The notes below the pieces were generated by a model. It did not search any database. It was not told where the DNA came from and saw only the letters and a list, made by a program, of their open reading frames with translations. The translations under genes and the position numbers were made by a program. From NCBI GenBank assembly GCA_021604805.1, contig BQJR01000002.1, forward strand, positions 642,665-706,664: 64,000 bases of DNA. The letters run 5' to 3'. The stretch comes from Planctomycetota bacterium. GTDB taxonomy: Bacteria; Planctomycetota; B15-G4. Of this stretch, positions 23,609-32,635 are shown one piece after another. Each line of letters opens with the position of its first letter. The stretch's first letter is position 1.

Positions 23609-26548
23609 ATGAGCCGCGAGCCTTCCACGGACGAACCCGACCCGGAGCGCGCGGCGGTTCAGCACGCCCTGCTCCAACGTCTGCTCGACGACGAAGCCGC
23701 GGGCTCGCTGGCCTCCTTGCAGCAGTACCAGCAGCAGTTCCCCGGTCACGAAGAGCTCGTCGAGGACGTGCTGGAGGAACTCGCGACGGCGCGCGAAGGC
23801 GTGAGCTTCGAGGGGCGTGGTCGCATCGGCCCCTACGTGCTGCTCGCGGAACTCGGGCGCGGCGGTCAGGGCACCGTGTTCCTGGCGCGCGACACGCGCC
23901 TGCCGCGCCGCGTAGCACTCAAGCTGCTCTCCGGAACCGGCTCCGGCCTCGCCAGCCGCAGGCTCGAACGTTTCCGACGCGAGGCCGAAGCGGCGTCGCG
24001 GCTGGACCACCCCGGCATCTGCCCGGTGTACGAGTTCGGTGAATCGGAGGACGTGCTCTACATCGCCATGCGCCACGTGGTCGGCGAGAGCCTGGCGCTG
24101 CACATCGCGCGCGCTGCGGCCCGCGAGCAGGCGAGCACGCGTCTGAGGCTCCCCACGACGGCGCAGAGCGGAAGCGACACGCGCAGCTCGGGCACCCGCG
24201 GCGTCGACCGCATCCTGTTGCTCGTGGAACGCGCGGCGCGCGCACTGCACGTGGCTCACGAAGCGGGCATCGTGCACCGCGACGTGAAACCCGGGAACAT
24301 CATGGTCACGCCCGAAGGCGACGCTGTGTGGCTCGACTTCGGCCTGGCCCGCGACCTCGAGGACGGCGGCCCGACGCTGACCCACAGCGACGAGGTCTTC
24401 GGCACGCCGGCCTACATGTCTCCCGAGCAGCTGCGTCCCGGGGAACGCGGCGTCGATCGCCGCGCCGACATCTGGGCGCTCGGCGTCACGCTCTTCGAGT
24501 GCCTCACGCTCACGCGGCCGTATCGCGCGGTCGCGCCGGTGGAACTCGCCGAAGCGATCGCACGAGGGCCGACGCCCGACCCGCGCGAGCGCGACCCGTC
24601 GCTGCCCGGCGACCTGAGCGTGGTGGTGGCGACAGCGCTCGCCCCCGATCGGGAGCATCGCTACGCCAGCGCGCTCGACTTCGCCGAAGACCTGCGCCGC
24701 GTGCGCGAACGCGAGCCGATCCACGCGCGACCGGCTGGGCCCTTCGTCCGCGCTTGGCGTTGGTCGCAGCGCAACACGGTCGTGGCGCTGAGCCTCGCGG
24801 TCGTGCTGATCAGCTTGGTCTCGGGTCTGGTGGTGAGCCTGCGCTACGCGGACCGCGCGCGCGTCGACCGCTTGGCGGCGCAGCGCTCTGAGGCCGCGGC
24901 CGAGCAAGAGCGCGAGCTGGCGCTCGCCGAGGTCGAGCGCCGCACGCTCGTCAACGAGTTCCTGCGCTTCGTGTTGAGCTCACCCGACCCGCTCGTGATG
25001 GGACGCGACGCGCCGTTGGGGCAGATGCTCGACCGCGCCGTCGCGCATGTGGACGCGCGCTTCGAAGACCAGCCGCTCGCGCACGCCGAGGTGCTCGGCA
25101 TGTTGGGGCGGACCAACTTCGAGTTGGGCGGCTACGTGGAGGCGGTGGAGCTCGTGGAGCGCGAAGTCGCGTTGCGCCGCGCGCACCAGGGGCCCAGCCC
25201 GGAGCTCGTCGAGAGCCTGTTCATCTTGGGCGAACTGGCCGCGCTGCGCGGCAGCCTCGACGACCAGCTGGCGCTCTACGAAGAGGCCTACGAGATGTCC
25301 GCAGAGGTCGCCGGCGACGCGGCGGCGCGCACGCTCATCCTGCTCGCCGAGCTCGGCGAGGCGGCGGTGCGAACGGCTGATGTCGAGCGGGCACGCGAAC
25401 TCGAAGCGGAGCTCGCCGAGGCCGCCGCGCAGCATCCCGGCAGCGAGGTCCGCCTGGGTCACGGGCGGCTCCGCGCACGTCTGGCGATCCACGACGCCCG
25501 CTGGGACGACGCCCTGCAGATCTACGAAGAGCTCCTGGAGATCCACGAGCAGATCCTCGCCCGACCACTCACCGACGCCGAACGCGCCGCCGCAGAGTGG
25601 GCGCGTCACGACACGTGGCAGGGCATGGTCGCTGTGACCGCGCGCAACCGGCGCTCGGACCTCGCGCTCGAACTGACCGACCAGATGCTCGCCTTCCTGC
25701 AGCCCTACCTCGGCGCCGAGCACCCCAACCTCTCCGTGATCTGGAGCAACCGAGCTTCGGTGCTGCGCTCGCTCGACCGGCTCGACGAAGCCGAGGCGAG
25801 TTACCGACGAGCCTTGGAGATCAGCCGCGCGGCCGTGCAAGGACCGTCGTCGACGACCTCGATCAACCTGAACAATCTCGGCGCGCTGCTCGCTGCGCGC
25901 GGGCGGCTCGAAGAAAGCCTGACCTACCTGCAAGAGGCGCTCGCCATGCTGCGCGCGCTCAACGGAAGCGAACACCCTTCGGTGGCGGGAGCGCTGGGCA
26001 ATCTCGGCGACGCGCATCGAGCGCGCGGAGACCTCGTCGCCGCCACGGAGGCCTACGCCGAGAGCTTCCAGATCCTGCGCGCCGTGCACGGCGACGATCA
26101 CCTGGAGACGATTCACCAAGCTTTCCAGCTCGCGTCGGTCGCGGCCAGCGACGGCGAGGTCGAAGCGGCCGAGCAACTCATGCAGCTCTACCTGCCGCGC
26201 CTGCGCGCGCTCAGCAAACTGGGTCGTGCGGGCGTGTTGGCGCGGGCCAACGAGGTCGCGCGAGAACTCTCAGGGCGCGGCGCCCACGCGGCGGCCGCGT
26301 CGATCCTCGAAGAGACGAACGCGCAGCTGGCACTCAGCAATCCCGACGACGCCTCGGCGCGTGCGCGCTTCGGCGTGCAGCTCGTGGGCGAACTCGAGCG
26401 CGCAGGTCGTGTCGGCGAGGCCACCGAAGCGCTCGCCACCACACGCGCGCTGCTCGAAGGGCACGCCGACGCGGCGTCCGAGTGGGACGAGGAACTGGCG
26501 CGGTTGCAGGCGCGCCTCACCCAGGCCGGCGCCGCAGCAGACGGCTGA
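23609..26548 (+). CDS. Membrane Ser/Thr protein kinase with TPR sensor region
   Basis: 979 residues. Kinase domain ~74-380: Gly loop LGRGGQGTV (83-90), VALK with K105, HRDVKPGN with D225 and N230, DFG D243, TPAYMSPEQ activation-segment end. All catalytic residues are present, so it should be active. There is a ~30-residue Ser/Thr-rich insert at 170-200. One TM helix at ~389-411 (VVALSLAVVLISLVSGLVVSLRYA), a short coiled coil (EAAAEQERELALAEVERR), then about ten TPR-like repeats to the end (YVEAVELVEREVALRRA, LDEAEASYRRALEISRAA, LEESLTYLQEALAMLRAL). Hanks-type kinase whose TPR domain would be periplasmic. Probably coupled to the ECF factor just upstream. Confidence 0.94.
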   Translation: MSREPSTDEPDPERAAVQHALLQRLLDDEAAGSLASLQQYQQQFPGHEELVEDVLEELATAREGVSFEGRGRIGPYVLLAELGRGGQGTVFLARDTRLPRRVALKLLSGTGSGLASRRLERFRREAEAASRLDHPGICPVYEFGESEDVLYIAMRHVVGESLALHIARAAAREQASTRLRLPTTAQSGSDTRSSGTRGVDRILLLVERAARALHVAHEAGIVHRDVKPGNIMVTPEGDAVWLDFGLARDLEDGGPTLTHSDEVFGTPAYMSPEQLRPGERGVDRRADIWALGVTLFECLTLTRPYRAVAPVELAEAIARGPTPDPRERDPSLPGDLSVVVATALAPDREHRYASALDFAEDLRRVREREPIHARPAGPFVRAWRWSQRNTVVALSLAVVLISLVSGLVVSLRYADRARVDRLAAQRSEAAAEQERELALAEVERRTLVNEFLRFVLSSPDPLVMGRDAPLGQMLDRAVAHVDARFEDQPLAHAEVLGMLGRTNFELGGYVEAVELVEREVALRRAHQGPSPELVESLFILGELAALRGSLDDQLALYEEAYEMSAEVAGDAAARTLILLAELGEAAVRTADVERARELEAELAEAAAQHPGSEVRLGHGRLRARLAIHDARWDDALQIYEELLEIHEQILARPLTDAERAAAEWARHDTWQGMVAVTARNRRSDLALELTDQMLAFLQPYLGAEHPNLSVIWSNRASVLRSLDRLDEAEASYRRALEISRAAVQGPSSTTSINLNNLGALLAARGRLEESLTYLQEALAMLRALNGSEHPSVAGALGNLGDAHRARGDLVAATEAYAESFQILRAVHGDDHLETIHQAFQLASVAASDGEVEAAEQLMQLYLPRLRALSKLGRAGVLARANEVARELSGRGAHAAAASILEETNAQLALSNPDDASARARFGVQLVGELERAGRVGEATEALATTRALLEGHADAASEWDEELARLQARLTQAGAAADG

Positions 26549-26737
26549 GTCGAGCGCCCTCCGCTCGCCGGGCGCAGCGCCTGGAGCAGCGCCGGGCGGG
26601 GCCGAATCGAGAGCCCGCCGGAAAAACTCGTCCGAGCCCGTAACGCTCGGCGCCCTGGCCCAATGGTCCTCCTGTACGGCGCGCGCTTCAGCCGCTCGCG
26701 CCACGGCCGATCACGCCCCCTCCCACAGGAAAACACC

Positions 26738-28027
26738 ATGAAGACCACCATCCGACGCGGCGCGCTCGCCGCCCTCATGCTCAGCGCCTCGACGCTCTGG
26801 GCGGGCAACCTGCCCGAAGTCACCGTGCCCACCGATGTCGCCACGATCCAAGAGGCCGTCGACATCGCTGCCGAGGGCGGCACGATCACCGTGCTCGCCG
26901 GCGTGTATCAAGAGACGCTGACGATCTCGACGCCCGGCCTCACGCTGAACAGTGAGGGCGCCATCCTCGACGCCGAGTACACCGGCGACGGGGTCACCAT
27001 CCAGTCCGACGGTGTCACGCTGCACGGCTTCACGATCCTCAACGGGCGTCGTGGCATCGTGGTCCGGCACGCGGACCTTTCCGTGCCGACGCCGCTCGTC
27101 GAGATCAGCATCGACGAGAACATCGTGCGCACCACGTTGAAGGCCGGGATCGACGTCTTCGAGGCCGAGGTGCGCATCACGAACAACGTCGTGGAGGGCA
27201 GCCGCGAGACCGCCATCAGTGTCGAGATCGAAGACGCCTTGCTGACCAGCCTGGTCGCGGGCAACAGCGTGCGGCTCGGCGAACAGTCCGGTCTCCAAGT
27301 GTCCGGGGCGGTGGACCCCGTCGTCGAGCAGAACACCGTCAGCTCCTGCGGCGGGACAGGCATCTTCGTGCGCTCGGCCTCCAACTTCCTAAGCGAAGCG
27401 CGCATGCTCAACAACGTCGTCGAGAACTGTCGCTCCGACGGGATCCTGCTGGACGTGCCCGAGGGCAGCGCCGAGGTGTTGTCGAACCGGTCGTCCGCGA
27501 ACGGCGGCATCGGGCTGCTGGTGAGCGCGGACGCACCCTCCGTGCTGCGCGGGAACATCACGGAGCGGAACTCTTTCGGCATGGGCGTCACCGGGAGTTT
27601 CAGCGTCTCGCGCTGCCGCTCGATGGACAACCTCAACATGGGCTTCGACCTCGTCGTCACGAACGGACTGCAGGGCGAGTTCTCCAACAACGTGTCGCAC
27701 GGCAACGGGACCGACGGGGTGTTCGCGGTGGCCTTCGGCGACCTGCTGATCCGCAACAACCGCATCTTCGAGAACCTGCAGGACGGCGTGAAGGTCGGCT
27801 ACTGCGAAGCGGGCACCGCGCTGGAGAACAACCAGATCCGACAGAACGGGCACCAAGGCATCAGCAACGACGGCCAAGATCTGAACCTGATCGGCAACAC
27901 GGTCAAGGACAACGGTGTGGGCCTCGGCCCCGACATCGCCGGCATGGGTCTGGGCGCCGGGACGATCGCGCTCTTCGTGGGCAACCTCTTCGACACGGGC
28001 GGCATCGACACTCCGGATCGTCTCTGA
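26738..28027 (+). CDS. Secreted right-handed parallel beta-helix protein
   Basis: 429 residues from ATG 26738 with AGGAAA 8 nt upstream. Signal peptide MKTTIRRGALAALMLSASTLWA. The mature chain opens with VPTDVATIQEAVDIAAEGGTITVLAGVYQETL, the usual entry of NosD/PbH1-type helices, and continues in ~22-residue coils with N-rich turns (ITNNVVEGSRETAISV, FSNNVSHGNGTDGVF, IRQNGHQGISNDGQDL). No polysaccharide-lyase active-site signature is evident, so structural or carbohydrate-binding roles are as likely as lyase activity. Stand-alone gene with a strong terminator downstream; the 189 bp before it holds no gene. Confidence 0.85.
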   Translation: MKTTIRRGALAALMLSASTLWAGNLPEVTVPTDVATIQEAVDIAAEGGTITVLAGVYQETLTISTPGLTLNSEGAILDAEYTGDGVTIQSDGVTLHGFTILNGRRGIVVRHADLSVPTPLVEISIDENIVRTTLKAGIDVFEAEVRITNNVVEGSRETAISVEIEDALLTSLVAGNSVRLGEQSGLQVSGAVDPVVEQNTVSSCGGTGIFVRSASNFLSEARMLNNVVENCRSDGILLDVPEGSAEVLSNRSSANGGIGLLVSADAPSVLRGNITERNSFGMGVTGSFSVSRCRSMDNLNMGFDLVVTNGLQGEFSNNVSHGNGTDGVFAVAFGDLLIRNNRIFENLQDGVKVGYCEAGTALENNQIRQNGHQGISNDGQDLNLIGNTVKDNGVGLGPDIAGMGLGAGTIALFVGNLFDTGGIDTPDRL

Positions 28028-28379
28028 TCGCTCCGAGCGCGACACGCGACTCCGCAGCGCGACGCGCCCCCGCGATCTTCCCGCGCCCCCGCGATCCCAG
28101 CGATCGTGGGGGCGCGCTTGTTCGAGACGAAACACCTCTGCCTGCGGCCGAGCCACGGCGCGACGCGCGAAGCGAAACGGGGGTGCGCCGTCGCCACAAC
28201 GTCGCGCTGATCGCCTCACTTCACTAAGCCGTCGCGGCCTGAACGACAAGCCGTATGCAAGCCCCGCGGTGGACTCATGTCGGCGAACGGGGAGGCCGAG
28301 AAAGAGAGGCCTTGGCTGCGCTGCGTGCCGTGCGCCGTGCCGCTGAGGGTTCGTCTCCCGAGACACGAATCCCTCCGCC
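28028..28379. other. 352-bp intergenic region
   Basis: Holds the terminator at 28063-28116. I see no credible gene on either strand in the rest. It should contain the promoter of the solute-binding protein gene, but no convincing -35/-10 pair is visible. Confidence 0.6.
28063..28116 (+). terminator. Terminator hairpin with duplicated left arm
   Basis: Left arm CGCGCCCCCGCGATC (28082-28096), loop CCAGC, right arm GATCGTGGGGGCGCG (28102-28116): 15 bp with one G-T wobble, followed by CTTGTT. An identical extra copy of the left arm sits at 28063-28077 (19-bp period), so two alternative hairpins can form. It is 55 bp after the beta-helix gene stop. Confidence 0.7.
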
Positions 28380-29654
28380 GTGACGCCGCCTCGCACTGCA
28401 CAATTCTCACGCCGCAAGGCGCTCGGCGGGCTGCTCGTCGGCGCTGCGAGCGCTGCCTGGCGCGCGCCCACGATCTGGGTGCCGAAGCCCACCACGCTGC
28501 GCGTGCTCGGAACCCACGTCACCTTGCAAGAAGAGCTGCGCGTGCGCGCGCAGGCCGACCTCGGCATCAAGATCGAGTTCTCGCCCGGCGGCAGCGCGGC
28601 CGTGTTGCACCAAGCGGCCACGCGTCCCGAGAGTTTCGACCTCTACGAACAGTGGTCGAACAGCATGAAGGTGCTCTGGCAAGCGAACGCGATCCAGCCG
28701 ATCGAGAAGCGTCGCCTGCGTTACTGGGACGAGATCAACAACCTCACCAAGACCGGGCGCGTGACACCGCAAGCGCAACTCGGCCTCGGCGACGCGCCCT
28801 ACCGACTGCTCAACGTGCAACCCGACGGCACACTCGGCGCGCGCCCCAGCGAACACGTGAGCTTCCTGCCCTACGTCCACAACGTGGATTCCTTCGGCTA
28901 CAACAGCGCGCTGCGCTCCAAGGGCGAGGCGTACAAGACCGAGAGCTGGAGCTGGTTGTTCGACGAGCGACACCGCGGGCGCGTCGCGCTCGTGAACGCG
29001 CCCACCATCGGCCTCTTCGACGCGGCACTCGCGGCGCAAGCCAGCGGCCTGATGCAGTTCGAGAACATCGGCGACATGACGCGCGCCGAGATCGACAGGC
29101 TGTTCGAGATCCTGGTCGCGAAGAAGCGCGAAGGTCACTTCCGCGGCTTGTGGTCGAGCGTGCCGCAGTCGGTGGAGTTCATGCGCAGCGGCGACGTGGA
29201 GATCCAGAGCATGTTCTCGCCCGCGGTGTCCTCGCTCAACGGGCGCGGCATCGACTGCGTCTACGCCGCGCCGCGCGAAGGCTACCGCGCCTGGCACGGC
29301 GTGATGTGTCTCTCGGCCGCCACGACCGGCCGCGTGCGCGACGCCGCCTACGACTACATGAACTGGTGGCTCTCGGGCTGGCCGGGCGCCTTCATCGCGC
29401 GTCAGGGTTACTACATCTCGAACCCCGAACGTTCGCGCGAACACCTCAGCGACGACGAGTGGCGCTACTGGTACCAGGGTCGCCCGGCCGTCAACGCGCT
29501 GCGCGGCACCGACGGCGCGGTGTGCGTGCAACCCGGCGAGGTGCGCAACGGCGGCTCCTACCTGCGGCGCTTCAGCAGCATCGCGGTGTGGAACACGGTG
29601 ATGGACACCTACGAATACAGCTTGCTGCGCTGGAACGAGTTCTTGCTGAGTTGA
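28380..29654 (+). CDS. Tat-exported periplasmic solute-binding protein (ABC-type, PotD/iron-like)
   Basis: 424 residues from GTG 28380. Twin-arginine signal FSRRKALGGLLVGAASAAW (RR at 11-12). The mature protein has the two-lobed fold of family 1/8-like binding proteins: TLRVLGTHVTLQEEL, IKIEFSPGGSAAVLHQ, FDLYEQW, LPYVHNVDSFGYNSA, PREGYRAWHGVMCLSA, and a hinge-rich C-terminus with YYISNPERSREHL. Spermidine/putrescine- or Fe-binding proteins are the nearest general type. No ABC ATPase or permease is nearby; the next gene overlaps it by TTGA and is a histidine kinase. It therefore probably serves as the ligand receptor of that kinase. A Shine-Dalgarno is not obvious. Confidence 0.82.
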   Translation: MTPPRTAQFSRRKALGGLLVGAASAAWRAPTIWVPKPTTLRVLGTHVTLQEELRVRAQADLGIKIEFSPGGSAAVLHQAATRPESFDLYEQWSNSMKVLWQANAIQPIEKRRLRYWDEINNLTKTGRVTPQAQLGLGDAPYRLLNVQPDGTLGARPSEHVSFLPYVHNVDSFGYNSALRSKGEAYKTESWSWLFDERHRGRVALVNAPTIGLFDAALAAQASGLMQFENIGDMTRAEIDRLFEILVAKKREGHFRGLWSSVPQSVEFMRSGDVEIQSMFSPAVSSLNGRGIDCVYAAPREGYRAWHGVMCLSAATTGRVRDAAYDYMNWWLSGWPGAFIARQGYYISNPERSREHLSDDEWRYWYQGRPAVNALRGTDGAVCVQPGEVRNGGSYLRRFSSIAVWNTVMDTYEYSLLRWNEFLLS

Positions 29655-31516
29655 GCGCGCACGAGACGCCACCGCCCGCGCCCTCCACCTGGCGCCAACC
29701 GAGCATCCGCCAACGCGTGACGCTGGGTTTCGCCGTGGTGCTCGTCTTGCTCATCGCCGTTGGCGTGACGAGTTACCGAGGCCTGCAAGCCGACAGCACG
29801 CGGCTCGCGCAGTACGACGAGAGCGCCACGACCGCGCTGCTCTCCACCGACCTCGAGCGCGTCACAGCCAACCTGCAACGCGGTGTGCAGACGTACATCC
29901 ACACCGGCTTGCCCGGCCTCGTGGAGTCCACACGCGACCTCAGCAGCGCGCTCAGCGCCGAGATCGAGAGCTTGCACGAGCGCGTCCGCGGCCCCGAGCT
30001 CCGCACCGCGCTCGAGCGCATGCTGAGGCACCTCGAAGCGTACGCGCGGAACTTCGAGGACGCCGTGGTCGAGCGCGCGCTGCGCAACGAACTGGTGCAC
30101 GACCGCATGAGTGTGCTGGCCGACGAAGCCACGGCCGCGCTCGCCGAACTGAGCCTTCGTGCGGGCAACCACGCGCTGGTGAACTTGCTGCGCGCGCGTC
30201 ACTCCGCGATGAGTTACCACGACCGGCTCGACGCGCAGCTCGTGGACGAAGCCAAGCGTCAACTCGCGACCTGCCGCGCTGAGTTGGCGAAGCAACAAGG
30301 CGACGTCCCGCTCGACGCCGAGGGCGTGGCCCGCGCGCGCGTCGCCGTCGACGACTACGAGACGGCCTTCCTGCGATCGGTGCAGGCCACGCGCGCCTAT
30401 CTCTACCTGGTGAACGTGGTGATGGCCGGCGAGTCGGCGGAGTTCGCGCACCAAGCCGCGAAGCTGCGTCAGATGGCGCTCGCGGAACAGAACCTGCTGC
30501 ACGCCAACGCCGCCCACGAGGCGTCGCGGCTGCTGCACCTCGACCTCGGGTTGATCACCCTCGCGGTGCTGCTCGGCATGTTCAGCTCCTGGGCGATCGG
30601 CCTCACGATCGTGCGCCCGCTGCGCGACATGACGTCCACCTTCAAGGCCCTCGCGAGCGGTCGCGCCGACCTGAACATCCCGGGCCTCGATCGCCGCGAC
30701 GAACTCGGCGAGATGGCCTCGGCCGCCGAGATCTTCCGCAAGAAGAACGCGCAGACCGAGCAACTGCTCAGCCAGTCGCGCGAGCTCTCCACGGAACTCG
30801 CGGCGAAACAGGAACAACTCGAGAACAGCAACGCCGAGCTCGAGCAGGTCATGTACACGGTGTCGCACGACCTGAAGTCGCCGCTGGTCACGAGCCTCGG
30901 ATTGATCGGGATGATCCGCGACATGGCCGCGCGCGGTCAGATGGACAAGGCCGTGAGTCAGCTCGACCGACTCGAGCGCCCCAACCGGCGCATGAGCACG
31001 CTGATCTCCGACTTCCTCAGCTTCAGTCGCGTGGGCCGGGTGGACGCCGAACACGGCGACGTCGAACTCGGTCCGCTCGTGTCGGCGGTGCTGGACGAGC
31101 TGCGCGTCGTCGACCACATGAACACACTCGACGTGGAGGTCGCGGAAGACCTCCCGACCGTGCGCGGGAACTCCGAGGCCTTACAACGGGTCTTCGAGAA
31201 CTTGCTCACGAATGCCATGAAGTACGCCTCAACCAGCGACGACACACGCGTGGAGATCGGCTTCGAGCAGCACGACGACCACGCGCTCGTTTTCGTCCGC
31301 GACCACGGACCTGGCATCCCGCTCGAATACCACGCGCGCGTGTTCGAGCTGTTCCAACGCCTCGAGACCGACCAGGAAGGCACGGGTGTCGGTCTCGCCA
31401 TCGTGGATCGCGTGATGAAACACCACTCGGGCGACGTTCGCATCGAGCCCACACCAGGAGGCGGCGCGACCTTCTGGCTGCGATTCCCACAACCTCAACT
31501 GCTTGCCGTGACCTGA
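29651..31516 (+). CDS. Sensor histidine kinase with HAMP domain
   Basis: 621 residues from TTG 29651, which overlaps the binding-protein stop (TTGA); upstream reading in this frame has no plausible start. TM1 ~22-42 (VTLGFAVVLVLLIAVGVTSY), ~250-residue periplasmic helical sensor region, TM2 ~297-320 (LITLAVLLGMFSSWAIGLTIV), HAMP (VRPLRDMTSTFKALASGRADLNI), coiled coil, HisKA with H406 in YTVSHDLKSPLV, and a full HATPase: N box NLLTNAMKYA, G1 DHGPGIP, G2 GTGVGLAIVDRV. Active kinase of the phytochrome/Rcp-like group judging by its partners: two receiver-only proteins follow. Together with the upstream binding protein it forms a ligand-sensing phosphorelay. Confidence 0.92.
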   Translation: MSAHETPPPAPSTWRQPSIRQRVTLGFAVVLVLLIAVGVTSYRGLQADSTRLAQYDESATTALLSTDLERVTANLQRGVQTYIHTGLPGLVESTRDLSSALSAEIESLHERVRGPELRTALERMLRHLEAYARNFEDAVVERALRNELVHDRMSVLADEATAALAELSLRAGNHALVNLLRARHSAMSYHDRLDAQLVDEAKRQLATCRAELAKQQGDVPLDAEGVARARVAVDDYETAFLRSVQATRAYLYLVNVVMAGESAEFAHQAAKLRQMALAEQNLLHANAAHEASRLLHLDLGLITLAVLLGMFSSWAIGLTIVRPLRDMTSTFKALASGRADLNIPGLDRRDELGEMASAAEIFRKKNAQTEQLLSQSRELSTELAAKQEQLENSNAELEQVMYTVSHDLKSPLVTSLGLIGMIRDMAARGQMDKAVSQLDRLERPNRRMSTLISDFLSFSRVGRVDAEHGDVELGPLVSAVLDELRVVDHMNTLDVEVAEDLPTVRGNSEALQRVFENLLTNAMKYASTSDDTRVEIGFEQHDDHALVFVRDHGPGIPLEYHARVFELFQRLETDQEGTGVGLAIVDRVMKHHSGDVRIEPTPGGGATFWLRFPQPQLLAVT

Positions 31517-31533
31517 TTTCGGAGAAGGCCACC

Positions 31534-31974
31534 ATGCTTCACATCTTGTTGATCGAAGACGACGACGATCAGGCCGAGATCTGCTCGTATCACCTCGAGC
31601 AGACCGCGGTCGAACACCGCGTGAGCCGCGCCAGCGACGGCGAACGCGCACTCGAACTGCTCAGGAAAGCCACCGACGACGACGCAGCGTCGCTCCCGGA
31701 CTTGATCCTGCTCGACCTCAACCTGCCGCGCATCAACGGGCACGAGGTCTTGCGCCGCATCAAGGAACACGAGCGCCTGCGCTCGATCCCGGTGGTCGTG
31801 CTCACCTCGTCGAGCTCAGCCCAAGACCGCGCACTCGCGCACGACAACCACGCCAACAGCTACCTCGTGAAGCCGATGGGATTCGACGATTACGGGGAGC
31901 TCATGAGCACCCTGAGTACCTACTGGAACCTGTGCCAAGACGACCGTCCACGTGACATGCCGAGAGCCTCCTGA
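31534..31974 (+). CDS. Receiver-only response regulator, Rcp1-like
   Basis: 146 residues, start supported by GGAGAAGG 8 nt before ATG 31534. CheY fold with acidic pocket EDDDDQ, phospho-acceptor D61 in LILLDLNLPRINGHEVL, switch Thr/Ser in VVLTSSSS and the conserved Lys in YLVKPM. There is no output domain. The LLDLNLPRINGHEVL segment and length resemble Rcp1-type partners of sensor kinases. It is 17 nt after the kinase and overlaps the next regulator by one base (TGATG). Confidence 0.9.
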   Translation: MLHILLIEDDDDQAEICSYHLEQTAVEHRVSRASDGERALELLRKATDDDAASLPDLILLDLNLPRINGHEVLRRIKEHERLRSIPVVVLTSSSSAQDRALAHDNHANSYLVKPMGFDDYGELMSTLSTYWNLCQDDRPRDMPRAS

Positions 31975-32375
31975 TGTCCATGCCCAGTGATGATGTTGTG
32001 AAAGTGCTGCTCGTCGAAGACGACCCCGCGCACGCCGAACTGATCCTGCACGCGCTCGCACACATGCCCACGATGCGCGCCGAAGTGCGCTGGGAGATGC
32101 TGTTCTCCAAGGGTCTCGCCGCCTTGGGCAGCGAAGACTTCGACGGCGTGTTGCTCGACCTCAACCTGCCGGGCAACAGCCTCAAGCACACGCTGCAGAT
32201 GCCGCACCTCGCCGCGCAACGCGGCGTGCCCCTGGTGGCGATCACTTCGATGGCCGACCCCGAAACCGTGAAACGCTGCCTCGAGAACGGCGCACTCGCT
32301 TGCCTCGACAAAGCCGACCTCACCCCCGAGTTGCTCGAGGCGCGATTCGCTGCGCTGGTGACGCTGAAGGGCTGA
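31974..32375 (+). CDS. Second receiver-only response regulator
   Basis: 133 residues from ATG 31974. VLLVEDDPAHAEL gives the acidic pocket, D62 in VLLDLNLPG the phosphorylation site, then AITSMADPETV and CLDKADLT with the switch Ser/Thr and Lys. It lacks an output domain. As a pair with the 31534 regulator and a single kinase, the two may compete for phosphate or act as relay and sink. It is less canonical in the loop after D62 (NSLKHTLQM). Confidence 0.85.
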   Translation: MSMPSDDVVKVLLVEDDPAHAELILHALAHMPTMRAEVRWEMLFSKGLAALGSEDFDGVLLDLNLPGNSLKHTLQMPHLAAQRGVPLVAITSMADPETVKRCLENGALACLDKADLTPELLEARFAALVTLKG

Positions 32376-32456
32376 GGGGAAGCCCTGAGTCGACCTCGGT
32401 CGTCGGGGAGGCTGCCGCGCTCGACGCGTGGAACTCCCCTCGATCACGCGCAAACA

Positions 32457-32533
32457 TGGTGGGCCCTCTGGGGATCGAACCCAGGACCAACGGATTATGA
32501 GTCCGGTGCTCTTACCAGCTGAGCTAAGGGCCC
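32457..32533 (-). tRNA. tRNA with CAU anticodon, probably tRNA-Ile2
   Basis: Minus-strand cloverleaf of 77 nt including an encoded CCA (32457-32459). Acceptor GGGCCCU/AGGGCCC, D-arm with AGCTCAGCTGGTAAGAG, anticodon loop CTCATAA with CAU at 32497-32499 (plus strand atg), T-loop GGTTCGATCC, discriminator A. The GGNCCCU acceptor start and the overall sequence resemble bacterial tRNA-Ile2 (lysidine-modified CAU) more than elongator tRNA-Met, but only a TilS identity test or covariance score would settle this. Confidence 0.9.
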
Positions 32534-32635
32534 GCGTGCAGGAGCCGAGAGCATAACGCCGCATCGCGGCTCGCTCGTGGGGTGATCACGAGCTGTGAGG
32601 CGTTCCGCGGCCGTCGCTTGAGGTGCGCGGGCGCA

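Noticed and set aside
28028..28379. Possible riboswitch before the binding-protein gene
   Set aside because: Apart from the terminator of the preceding gene I see no conserved aptamer-like motif.
28277..31516. Apparent 1079-residue protein ending in the histidine kinase
   Set aside because: The first two thirds are out of frame with the binding-protein gene, so the kinase starts at TTG 29651.
32457..32533. Reading of the CAU tRNA as initiator tRNA-Met
   Set aside because: Its first acceptor pair is Watson-Crick (G-C), whereas bacterial initiators have a mismatch, and the anticodon stem lacks the three G-C pairs of initiators.
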